Shown here piece after piece: positions 1 to 6,265 of a stretch of 6,638 bases of DNA. Both the position numbers and the translations under genes were made by a program. The stretch is from Chitinophagaceae bacterium (lineage in GTDB: Bacteria; Bacteroidota; Bacteroidia; Chitinophagales; Chitinophagaceae). The notes below the pieces were generated by a model. That model had not been told where the DNA came from, ran no database searches, and saw only the letters and a list, made by a program, of their open reading frames with translations. The first letter of the stretch is position 1; every line of letters begins with the position of its first letter. The stretch lies in contig JAGOUF010000136.1 in the NCBI GenBank assembly GCA_018061385.1, forward strand, positions 1-6,638. Direction: 5' to 3'.

Positions 1-351
1 TACCATTTCGAAATTTTCCTTTTCAGCTTCAATTGCAATAAGCATTGCGTCAGGATATTTATTTTTAAAGAATATGCTAGTTAAACCAATATTGGCTCCA
101 CAATCAACTATGACCTTAGGAACAAAATCAACAGGAATATTGTAATCATTTCGAACAGTTACTTCAAAAAATGTTGGAAAATCAGAAGATACTTTACGTA
201 AAAAAATAGGGTATTGAAACTCATTTTTATACGTAAACGATATAGTTGGATTGCTTGAAAATTTTAATTTCCAATAAATCATAATGCCATTTAACCCAAA
301 TCGAACATACAATTCTAGAATTCTTCTAAAAAAAAGGATTATTTTTTTCAT
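1..351 (-). CDS. FkbM-family SAM-dependent methyltransferase, N-terminal part (3' end outside window)
   Basis: Only the first 117 codons are present, because the gene runs off the left edge. The reading frame opens with ATG at 351 (MKKIILFFRR) and stays open to base 1. Residues 79-90 (KVIVDCGANIGL) form the classic glycine-rich SAM-binding motif I of Rossmann-fold methyltransferases. Residues 104-112 (LIAIEAEKE) match the following beta-strand and its acidic residue that contacts the SAM ribose, a pair characteristic of FkbM-type enzymes. FkbM proteins O-methylate sugars or small molecules, often in surface-polysaccharide or natural-product pathways; the substrate here cannot be told. Residues 1-78 are a basic, hydrophobic and aromatic lead-in, common in this family, with no clear signal peptide. 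The start lies 44 bp after the parC stop with no visible terminator or promoter between, so read-through from parC is possible. An ATG at 358 is out of frame. The catalytic half is not visible. Confidence 0.85.
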   Translation of the reverse strand, partial: MKKIILFFRRILELYVRFGLNGIMIYWKLKFSSNPTISFTYKNEFQYPIFLRKVSSDFPTFFEVTVRNDYNIPVDFVPKVIVDCGANIGLTSIFFKNKYPDAMLIAIEAEKENFEMV

Positions 352-395
352 GGGTCATTTTATGTTTAAGGATTATTTGTAATTGATTTTTTCTT
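352..395. other. Short parC-fkbM intergenic gap, no terminator or promoter seen
   Basis: These 44 AT-rich bases separate the parC stop from the methyltransferase start. On the minus strand I find no G+C-rich hairpin followed by a T-run and no TAnnTTTG element. This favours transcription continuing from parC into the methyltransferase, although the two proteins have no obvious functional link. Confidence 0.5.
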
Positions 396-2918
396 TTATT
401 CAAACAACTCTGCTTGATTGGTTGGTTCTTCTTTTGGTCTTTCCTCCCACTCCATTTCTACAGTTTTGCTAAAGTCCATCAGCTTTGCCCCTACTGCTTT
501 CCAGCCCATTACTTCTACCATTTTATCAATTTTAAATTTGGCTTTTCTTACACTTGTGCCTCTGCCAGTTTGTACAGACAAAATGGGTTCTTTATCGGTT
601 GTAATGGCTTCTAATCTATTGCCTTCGCCTTCTTTAATAAATAAGAATTTTGATTTCAATGTAGAAGTTTCAATTTTAAAACGCTTCACATTAAATTGTT
701 GTTTATCGTTGTCTAAATAAACGGCTGTAATTACTTTTTCTGAATTGTATTTTTCAATCAACAATATTTTATCGGCATCAAAACGTTGGGTTAATTCGGT
801 ATCAGTAATTTCATACGTACCATCATTAAAAATTACCAACAGTTTATCGTCTTCGAACATTCCCAAATACTGCCCTTTTTCTTCGCTGTTTAAACGTCCG
901 TATACATCATCAAACCAAAGTTTAACACCACTCAAAGTACTACGACCTGCTTCTTTAAAACGAACTTGTTTAACAGGATATTTGGTGGCAATATTTCCTT
1001 GAGATGAACGGCCTTTAATTTCTATTTCTTCAAAATAAAAATCCAACTCTTTGTTTCTTGCACTGCAATTGGGGCTCAAAGTAACTTTTACCACTTCAGC
1101 TTCTCCATTTGGATTAGAAGAGAAATAATGAACTTTACTTTTATCGGCACCTTTGGTTAAATCATATTCTTTATCTCTTGTAATACCAGTTACATTAAAG
1201 CGTTTGGCATAACTAACTCCACTTTTTGCATCAACATAAATCATGTTGTATGTTGTACGTTCATCGCTCTTTTTAAAAATAGCTGCATGAATAATGTCTT
1301 TACCAATAAAGCTTTTATCGCCCACTTTTACCACTTTCATTATACCCCGTTTGGTAAAAACAATTATATCATCTAAATCGCTACACTCAAATAAAAATTC
1401 ATCTTTCTTTAAACTACTTCCAACAAAACCTTCTTCTCTATTTACATATAACTTGGTATTGGCAATAGCAATTTGTTGTAGTTTAATGGTATCGAATAAT
1501 TTTATCTCCGTTTTACGTTCACGACCTTTACCATATTTTTTTAACAAGGTTTCAAAGTAGGCAATGGCAAACTCTGTTAAATGTTCTAAATCAAAATTCA
1601 CTTGGTTGATGTCGGCTTCAATGCCTTTGATTTGTTCGTTCAATTCATCAATATCTAATTTGTAAATTCTACGAACAGGCTTTTCGGTCAGTTTTAAAAT
1701 ATCTTCTCTTGTAATGGCTTTTCGTTTCAACTTTTTAATAAATGGTTGAAACGCTTTGTCTATTGCTTCCAATACTTTATCCCATGTTGCATGACGCAAC
1801 TCTAATTCCTTGTAAATTTTCTCTTCAAAAAATATTTTTTCTAAACTGGTGTAATGCCATTTATCTTCTAATTCACTTAACTTAATTTCTAATTCACGCT
1901 GCAGTAACGCTTTTGTTCTATCAACCGAAATTTTCAACAATTCTTGTACTCCAACAAACTTTGGTTTATGGTCTTCAATAATACAAGCATTGGGACTAAT
2001 GCTTACTTCACAATCAGTAAATGCATACAATGCATCAATGGTAATATCACTGCTAATACCAGGAGCAAGGTCAATTTGTATTTCTACATTTTTACCAGTA
2101 AACTCCGTCATTTTTTTAATCTTAATTTTTCCTGCATCATTGGCTTTTGTAATACTCTCACACAATTGAGCCACTGTTACACCAAAAGGTACATCACGAA
2201 TAATTAAACTTTTTTTATCTAACTCTTCAATTATGCAACGAACTTTTAATTTACCACCACGTTTACCTTCATTGTAGTTGGTAACATCTACCATTCCACC
2301 AGTTTGAAAATCTGGAAACAATTCTACTTTTTTCCCTTTTAAATATTTGATAGATGCATCGATGATTTCACCAAAATTATGAGGCATAATTTTGGTACTC
2401 AAGCCTACAGCAATCCCTTCTGCACCCTGTGCCAACAACAATGGAAACTTCATGGGCAAGGTTACTGGCTCATTTTTTCTGCCATCATAACTCAGTTGCC
2501 ATTCAGTTGTTTTTGCATTAAAAGCTACGTCAAGTGCAAACTTGCTCAACCTTGCTTCAATGTAACGAGGAGCAGCTGCATCATCACCTGTTCTAATATC
2601 TCCCCAATTACCTTGTGTTTCAATGAGTAAATCTTTTTGCCCCATGTTTACCAACGCATCGCCAATACTTGCATCTCCATGTGGATGGTATTGCATTGCC
2701 TGACCAATAATGTTGGCTACTTTACTAAAACGCCCATCGTCCATTTCTTTCATGGCATGAAGAATGCGTCGTTGCACAGGTTTTAAACCATCTTCAATGG
2801 CAGGAACTGCACGTTCTAATATTACATAACTGGCATATTCTAAGAACCAGTTTTTATACTGACCTTGAACACCAGTTTCGTTTTCGTAAACCCTATTTTC
2901 AATTTTTTCTTTTGCCAT
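396..2918 (-). CDS. parC: DNA topoisomerase IV subunit A (ParC; GyrA/ParC family)
   Basis: This is the 840-residue DNA-cleaving subunit of topoisomerase IV. It makes the transient double-strand break through which a second duplex passes, so that daughter chromosomes can be unlinked. The winged-helix breakage domain occupies roughly residues 25-150. APRYIEARLS (116-125) holds the catalytic tyrosine Y119 and its partner R118. The quinolone-determining region is YHPHGDASIGDALVNMGQ (77-94), with alanine at position 83 and aspartate at 87. Tower and coiled-coil C-gate segments follow to about residue 480 (GKGRERKTEIKLFDT at 463-477). The rest, about 485-825, is the DNA-wrapping beta-pinwheel, with GyrA-box-like but degenerate repeats (KGRSSQGNIATKYPVKQVRF, 635-654). 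An acidic tail closes the protein. The HPHGDASIGDAL form and the parE partner favour ParC over GyrA. ATG at 2918 is preferred to a TTG at 2930, which would add MNRI; an AGGA lies only two bases before the ATG. It is probably transcribed from the parE side across the repeat-filled gap. Confidence 0.95.
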   Translation of the reverse strand: MAKEKIENRVYENETGVQGQYKNWFLEYASYVILERAVPAIEDGLKPVQRRILHAMKEMDDGRFSKVANIIGQAMQYHPHGDASIGDALVNMGQKDLLIETQGNWGDIRTGDDAAAPRYIEARLSKFALDVAFNAKTTEWQLSYDGRKNEPVTLPMKFPLLLAQGAEGIAVGLSTKIMPHNFGEIIDASIKYLKGKKVELFPDFQTGGMVDVTNYNEGKRGGKLKVRCIIEELDKKSLIIRDVPFGVTVAQLCESITKANDAGKIKIKKMTEFTGKNVEIQIDLAPGISSDITIDALYAFTDCEVSISPNACIIEDHKPKFVGVQELLKISVDRTKALLQRELEIKLSELEDKWHYTSLEKIFFEEKIYKELELRHATWDKVLEAIDKAFQPFIKKLKRKAITREDILKLTEKPVRRIYKLDIDELNEQIKGIEADINQVNFDLEHLTEFAIAYFETLLKKYGKGRERKTEIKLFDTIKLQQIAIANTKLYVNREEGFVGSSLKKDEFLFECSDLDDIIVFTKRGIMKVVKVGDKSFIGKDIIHAAIFKKSDERTTYNMIYVDAKSGVSYAKRFNVTGITRDKEYDLTKGADKSKVHYFSSNPNGEAEVVKVTLSPNCSARNKELDFYFEEIEIKGRSSQGNIATKYPVKQVRFKEAGRSTLSGVKLWFDDVYGRLNSEEKGQYLGMFEDDKLLVIFNDGTYEITDTELTQRFDADKILLIEKYNSEKVITAVYLDNDKQQFNVKRFKIETSTLKSKFLFIKEGEGNRLEAITTDKEPILSVQTGRGTSVRKAKFKIDKMVEVMGWKAVGAKLMDFSKTVEMEWEERPKEEPTNQAELFE

Positions 2919-2950
2919 AATCCTATTCAACTTTAATAATCTTTTATTTT

Positions 2951-3000
2951 ACCACAGATTTAAAGAGTTACACTGAGTTTTACTTTGTGTTCTTTGTGGT
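2951..3000. repeat. Degenerate upstream copy of the 90-bp repeat family (hairpin-forming)
   Basis: This stretch opens with ACCACAGA and closes with TCTTTGTGGT, the same ends as the neighbouring 90-bp units, but its interior is shorter and diverged. It still contains GTTACACTGAG and ACTTTGTGTTCTTTGTGGTTA, which resemble parts of the intact copies. The ends are inverted: ACCACA pairs perfectly with TGTGGT. It lies between the intact copies and the parC start, so it would fall in the parC leader of a read-through transcript. It looks like an older or deleted copy. Confidence 0.7.
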
Positions 3001-3010
3001 TATTTTTTTC

Positions 3011-3190
3011 ACCGCAGAGAACTAGAGTTTTTTGAGTTTTCGCAGAGTTTTTTTCTTTGTGTTACTCAGTGTCCTTTGTGTCTTTGTGGTTAATATTTTT
3101 ACCGCAGAGAACTAGTGTTTTTTGAGTTTTCGCAGAGTTTTTTTCTTTGTGTTACTCAGTGTTCTTTGTGTCTTTGTGGTTAATATTTTT
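3011..3190. repeat. Two tandem 90-bp repeat copies between the DUF1835 gene and parC
   Basis: Bases 3011-3100 and 3101-3190 align over their full 90 bases with only two differences: A/T at 3026 versus 3116, and C/T at 3073 versus 3163. Each copy begins ACCGCAGAGA and ends TCTTTGTGGT plus TAATATTTTT. Inside each copy the octamer CTTTGTGT occurs twice, followed by CTTTGTGG. The two ends of each unit are complementary over ten positions in a plus-strand RNA, counting two G-U pairs. The match suggests recent tandem duplication. From memory, ACCACAAAGACACAAAG-like sequences are dispersed in many Bacteroidota genomes, so this may be a local expansion of a genome-wide repeat. Short frames across it have no coding character. 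Confidence 0.93.
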
Positions 3191-3260
3191 ACCGCAGAGC
3201 CGCAAAGACGGAGAGTTTTCGCAGAAATTTTCTCCGTGCTCTCCATTGCTCTCTGGTTAA
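3191..3260. repeat. Diverged third copy of the 90-bp repeat, abutting the DUF1835 stop codon
   Basis: It starts in exact 90-bp register (ACCGCAGAG) and keeps GAGTTTTCGCAGA from the unit, but the rest has changed. ACGGAGA (3208-3214) and TCTCCGT (3231-3237) form a perfect 7-bp stem with a 16-base loop. An outer pairing between ACCGCAGAG and CTCTCTGGT is imperfect. The right end runs into the DUF1835 stop codon (3257-3259), so in the gene's transcript the structure sits just past the stop. It has no U-run directly after the stem, so I do not call it an intrinsic terminator. It could protect the 3' end of the message or slow transcription. Confidence 0.65.
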
Positions 3261-4090
3261 ACCTCTTCCACCACTTCAACCTTTGCACCAAATGGTTTCA
3301 CTACAATTTCTTTCCAGCCTTTATTCCAATCTCCCACTACTTCTAATTTCATTTGTTTCGCTAATTCATTAATTCGCCAAACTAAAAATACATCGCCTGT
3401 TTGCACTTTCATTTTACTTAGAATATTATGCAATAGTTTATTCAGCTTTTGTGGCTCTTTATTTAAAGCAGTGAGAATATCCTTATCATAAAAATCTTCT
3501 TCTTTACTTGCTATTTTTTTACCTCCTTCTAAAATACGAACCATTGCATTTTCATTGCACAATTTCTTCCACTCGTCTGGGTCAACTTCAAATTCACTCA
3601 AAGTAATTTCTCTTGCCAATTTTTTTGCTTTTAAAAATTCTTTGGGCAAAATCTCATACAAATGTTGAGGATAAAATATTTGCCCTTTTTCATTAATGAA
3701 AGGCAAATTGTTTAAATACAATACTTGAATACGACCTTGATAATTTTTCAATTGACTCATTAACCAATAATAACTACAAACATCGTGTTGGTTTTGAGCC
3801 ATCCAAATCCAAACAAACTCTTCTGTATGCTCATCCAATGATTTGATAAGGTTATGAACTGCCATTTTATCATCCACAATATCCAACTGTTCTTTGTATG
3901 GAGAAAACTCTAATAGTTCTTTCCACCAATCTCTTCTTGCTTGATAGCCTTCGGTTTCATAAATATTTATGATTGGTCCAACGGCATAATCATCTTTAAT
4001 TTCTACAATTTCACCTTGTAAAGTTTCATCTAATTCAATTGCACTTTTTAGTACTGCAACATTTGCTTGTTCAAAAACGATGTGTATCAT
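3257..4090 (-). CDS. DUF1835/DUF3658-type protein of unknown function inside the topoisomerase IV locus
   Basis: This is a 277-residue soluble protein with no signal peptide or membrane segment. The start MIHIVFEQANVAVLKSAI, then DDYAVGPI (33-40) and EFVWIWMAQNQHDVCSYYWL (91-110), fit my recollection of the DUF1835 family: a small alpha/beta N-terminal domain followed by a helical DUF3658-like half. A basic helical stretch, KEFLKAKKLAREITLSEFE (150-168), opens the second half, and EIVVKPFGAKVEVVEEV closes the protein. I see no nucleotide-binding loop, metal-binding cysteine cluster or nuclease motif. The function is unknown. ATG at 4090 is preceded by A/T-only sequence with no Shine-Dalgarno. 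The gene lies 51 bp after parE and 338 bp before parC on the same strand, so it is very likely cotranscribed with parE. A link to topoisomerase function is only a guess from position. The family call rests on remembered similarity. Confidence 0.8.
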   Translation of the reverse strand: MIHIVFEQANVAVLKSAIELDETLQGEIVEIKDDYAVGPIINIYETEGYQARRDWWKELLEFSPYKEQLDIVDDKMAVHNLIKSLDEHTEEFVWIWMAQNQHDVCSYYWLMSQLKNYQGRIQVLYLNNLPFINEKGQIFYPQHLYEILPKEFLKAKKLAREITLSEFEVDPDEWKKLCNENAMVRILEGGKKIASKEEDFYDKDILTALNKEPQKLNKLLHNILSKMKVQTGDVFLVWRINELAKQMKLEVVGDWNKGWKEIVVKPFGAKVEVVEEV

Positions 4091-4099
4091 TATTCAATT

Positions 4100-4141
4100 A
4101 AGAATTAAAAATTAAAAATTAAGAATTAAAAATTATTAATT
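4100..4141. repeat. Heptanucleotide tandem array (AARAATT, six units) between parE and the DUF1835 gene
   Basis: Six consecutive 7-base units read AAGAATT, AAAAATT, AAAAATT, AAGAATT, AAAAATT, ATTAATT. A weaker seventh unit, TTCAATT, occupies 4093-4099. The array ends exactly at the parE stop codon (4142-4144) and stops nine bases before the DUF1835 start, so it is nearly the whole intergenic spacer. On the transcribed strand it reads as AATTYTT units and would form an unstructured A/U leader for the downstream gene. Copy-number change would alter spacing but not any reading frame. Confidence 0.85.
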
Positions 4142-6034
4142 CTAGTTCAATTCCTCCACCAAATCCAATTCCACTTTCAAATTATCAATAATAAAATCCT
4201 GACGTTGTGGTGTGTTCTTACCCATATAATATTCTAGCAATTGTTGTATATGATCGCCTTGCTCTAATATGACTGGTTGCAAACGCATATCGCTTCCACC
4301 AATAAAACGTTCAAACTCTTCTGGACTAATTTCTCCCAACCCTTTAAACCTTGTAATTTCTGGTTTACCAGTTAACTTTTTTACTGCTGCTTGCTTTTGG
4401 GTTTCATCGTAACAATAAATAGTTTCTTGTTTATTGCGAACTCTAAACAAGGGCGTTTCTAAAATAAACACATGATTTTGTTTCACCAAGTCTGGAAAAA
4501 ATTGTAAAAAGAAAGTCATTAACAACAATCGAATGTGCATTCCATCAACATCGGCATCGGTTGCAATTACAATGTTTTTATACCGCAATTCTTCTAAGCC
4601 ATTCTCAATATTTAGTGCATGTTGCAATAAGTTAAACTCTTCATTTTCGTACACTACTTTTTTAGTTAATCCATAACAATTTAATGGCTTTCCACGTAAA
4701 CTAAATACAGCTTGTGTATCTACATTTCTGGCTTTAGTAATACTTCCACTTGCACTATCTCCTTCAGTAATAAAAATGGTACTATTGGCTTGATTTTCTA
4801 AAAATTCTTCTCTGCTTTTTGTAGGTGGTTCATCATTTAAATGTACTCTACAATCTCTTAATTTTTTGTTGTGTAAGTTGGCTTTTTTTGCACGTTCATT
4901 AGCCAATTTTCGAATGCCACTTAATTCTTTTCTTTCTTTTTCACTTTGTTCTATACGTTTCTTTAAAGCTTCGGCAGCTGCAGGATTTCGGTGTAAATAA
5001 TTGTCTAATTCTTTCGCCAAGAAATCTTCAATAAACTTCTTCATACTTGGACCACCTTCATACACTACAGATGAGCCCAATTTGGTTTTTGTTTGGCTTT
5101 CAAAAACTGGCTCTTGTACACGTACACTTACTGCTGCAACAATGCTTTGGCGTATATCACTTGTATCATAATCTTTCTTAAAAAAATCTCTACAAACTTT
5201 TACAAAGCCCTCTCTAAATGCTTGATGATGTGTGCCACCTTGTGTAGTATATTGTCCATTTACAAAACTAAAAATATCTTCTCCATAATCGTTGTTGTGG
5301 CTAAATGCCACTTCAATATCTTCTCCCTTTATATGAATAATTGGATAACGCAATTCATCGGCATTGGTTTTTCTTGTAAGCAAATCGTGCAAGCCATTTT
5401 TACTTACATAGCGTTTGCCATTAAAGTTCATTACCAAGCCTGCATTTAAGTAACAATAATTCCAAAACTGATTGTCTATATACTCATGCAAAAATTTATA
5501 ATTGTGAAAAATAGATTCATCAGGAATAAATGTAACCATCGTTCCATTTTCTTCTGTAGTGGCAGCTTCTTTGTGTTCCTTTATTAAAACGCCTCTATTA
5601 AATTCGGCTACTTTACTTTTTCCATCTCTAAAACTTTCTACTTTAAAATAACTACTCAATGCATTCACTGCTTTTGTACCCACTCCATTTAAACCTACAC
5701 TTTTTTGAAAAGCTTTACTATCGTACTTAGCACCAGTATTAATTTTACTCACCACATCAACTACTTTCCCTAAAGGAATTCCACGACCAAAATCTCGAAT
5801 GGTTACTGTTTTATTTTCCAATACAATATCTACATGCCTACCATAGCCCATTGTATGTTCATCAATACAATTGTCTATTACTTCTTTCATCAATACATAA
5901 ATTCCATCATCAGGTGCAGCACCATCGCCCAATTTACCAATGTACATACCAGGACGTAAACGTATATGCTCCTTCCAATCTAAACTTTTAATATCATCTT
6001 CTGTATACTCCCCTTTTTGTCTTAGTTCTGCCAT
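4142..6034 (-). CDS. parE: DNA topoisomerase IV subunit B (ParE; GyrB/ParE family)
   Basis: This is the 630-residue ATPase subunit that drives strand passage with ParC. The GHKL ATPase domain is intact. EVIDNCIDE (51-59) carries the catalytic base E51 and Mg-binding N55. DFGRGIP (81-87) holds the adenine-contacting aspartate and glycine motif. GLNGVGTK (114-121) is the ATP-lid motif, and [10 protein letters not shown] (163-172) completes the pocket. The transducer domain contains GGTHHQAF (266-273) and the QTK loop, with K316 reaching the gamma-phosphate. The TOPRIM domain has EGDSASG (424-430, acidic E424) and [10 protein letters not shown] (493-502), the metal-binding acidic residues. RFKGLGEI (562-569) and [14 protein letters not shown] (602-615) form the usual C-terminus. 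There is no long insert of the enterobacterial GyrB kind. GLNGVG and DGMHIR are typical of Bacteroidota ParE rather than GyrB. ATG at 6034 gives the expected N-terminus and has no Shine-Dalgarno. No key residue is missing. Confidence 0.96.
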   Translation of the reverse strand: MAELRQKGEYTEDDIKSLDWKEHIRLRPGMYIGKLGDGAAPDDGIYVLMKEVIDNCIDEHTMGYGRHVDIVLENKTVTIRDFGRGIPLGKVVDVVSKINTGAKYDSKAFQKSVGLNGVGTKAVNALSSYFKVESFRDGKSKVAEFNRGVLIKEHKEAATTEENGTMVTFIPDESIFHNYKFLHEYIDNQFWNYCYLNAGLVMNFNGKRYVSKNGLHDLLTRKTNADELRYPIIHIKGEDIEVAFSHNNDYGEDIFSFVNGQYTTQGGTHHQAFREGFVKVCRDFFKKDYDTSDIRQSIVAAVSVRVQEPVFESQTKTKLGSSVVYEGGPSMKKFIEDFLAKELDNYLHRNPAAAEALKKRIEQSEKERKELSGIRKLANERAKKANLHNKKLRDCRVHLNDEPPTKSREEFLENQANSTIFITEGDSASGSITKARNVDTQAVFSLRGKPLNCYGLTKKVVYENEEFNLLQHALNIENGLEELRYKNIVIATDADVDGMHIRLLLMTFFLQFFPDLVKQNHVFILETPLFRVRNKQETIYCYDETQKQAAVKKLTGKPEITRFKGLGEISPEEFERFIGGSDMRLQPVILEQGDHIQQLLEYYMGKNTPQRQDFIIDNLKVELDLVEELN

Positions 6035-6111
6035 AGAAAATTTATTTGTTAATCGTCTTTCTTTTTTATGTTACCAGCGTTAGTAGTACTATGTAACTTT
6101 TGTTGCGTCGC

Positions 6112-6123
6112 ACCCTTCAGGGT
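6112..6123 (-). other. Small perfect hairpin in the predicted parE leader
   Basis: On the minus strand ACCCTGAAGGGT is a near-palindrome that folds as ACCC-UGAA-GGGU, a 4-bp stem closed by a four-base loop. It lies about 80 bases upstream of the parE ATG and about 35-45 bases after the predicted transcription start. It is next to the relatively G+C-rich string TGCGACGCAAC, which stands out in an AT-rich spacer. It may be a dispersed intergenic repeat or a leader structure. No riboswitch family is recognisable. Confidence 0.45.
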
Positions 6124-6163
6124 TCTGTATATTACTCATCCAACTAAAGTTTTACTTAACACA

Positions 6164-6193
6164 CAAATCTAACCATCCGTAAAAGTTGGCAAA
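6164..6193 (-). promoter_or_regulatory. Predicted Bacteroidota-type promoter for the parE operon
   Basis: On the minus strand TTTG (6193-6190), an 18-base spacer and TAGATTTG (6171-6164) match the Bacteroidota primary-sigma pattern, a -33 TTTG and a -7 TAnnTTTG. All six fixed bases of the -7 element are present. Transcription would start near 6157-6160 and give a leader of about 125 bases before the parE ATG. It is the best match in the divergent spacer and points toward the parE, DUF1835 and parC genes. I found no comparable element between the DUF1835 gene and parC, which supports a single long transcript. Confidence 0.65.
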
Positions 6194-6222
6194 GTATAGA
6201 TTATGAACAAAACGCCACCGAT

Positions 6223-6244
6223 TGTGGATAAAAGCTTATGCACA
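6223..6244. promoter_or_regulatory. Convergent pair of DnaA-box-like nonamers
   Basis: TGTGGATAA (6223-6231) is the exact reverse complement of the consensus DnaA box TTATCCACA. TTATGCACA (6236-6244) fits the relaxed form TTATNCACA. They are separated by AAGC and face each other, giving a near-perfect palindrome of 10-base arms (TTGTGGATAA / TTATGCACAA) with one mismatched pair. The site lies between the divergent parE and YkgJ genes, about 30 bases upstream of the predicted parE -33 element and 34 bases before the YkgJ start. It could bind DnaA, or be an operator for another dimeric regulator that happens to resemble DnaA boxes. Confidence 0.55.
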
Positions 6245-6265
6245 AAACATCTACCTTAAAAAGAG

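Noticed and set aside
396..2918. GyrA (DNA gyrase A) instead of ParC
   Set aside because: The HPHGDASIGDAL signature, lack of a clear GyrA box and linkage to a ParE-type B subunit favour topoisomerase IV. Final proof needs the genome's separate gyrA.
2919..2930. TTG start extending ParC by four residues (MNRI)
   Set aside because: ATG at 2918 gives the natural MAKEKI start. The TTG extension adds no conserved residues and has no better ribosome site.
3011..3190. CRISPR array
   Set aside because: The 90-bp units are directly adjacent with no variable spacers and no cas genes nearby. This is a plain tandem repeat.
3208..3237. Intrinsic terminator after the DUF1835 gene
   Set aside because: The 7-bp stem has a 16-base loop and no U-run after its minus-strand 3' arm, so it does not meet the usual pattern.
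3122..3346. Plus-strand 74-codon frame across the repeats with a hydrophobic start (MSFRRVFFFVLLSVLCVFVV)
   Set aside because: It looks like a signal peptide only because the repeat is T-rich. It crosses the tandem repeat and runs antisense into the DUF1835 gene, and it has no promoter or ribosome site.
5093..5449. Plus-strand 118-codon frame antisense to parE
   Set aside because: It lies wholly inside the well-supported parE gene on the opposite strand, with composition dictated by the parE codons and no recognisable motif.
6070..6097. Hairpin from GTTAC (6070-6074) and GTAAC (6093-6097) in the parE leader
   Set aside because: Only five base pairs with an 18-base loop. Expected by chance in AT-rich sequence.
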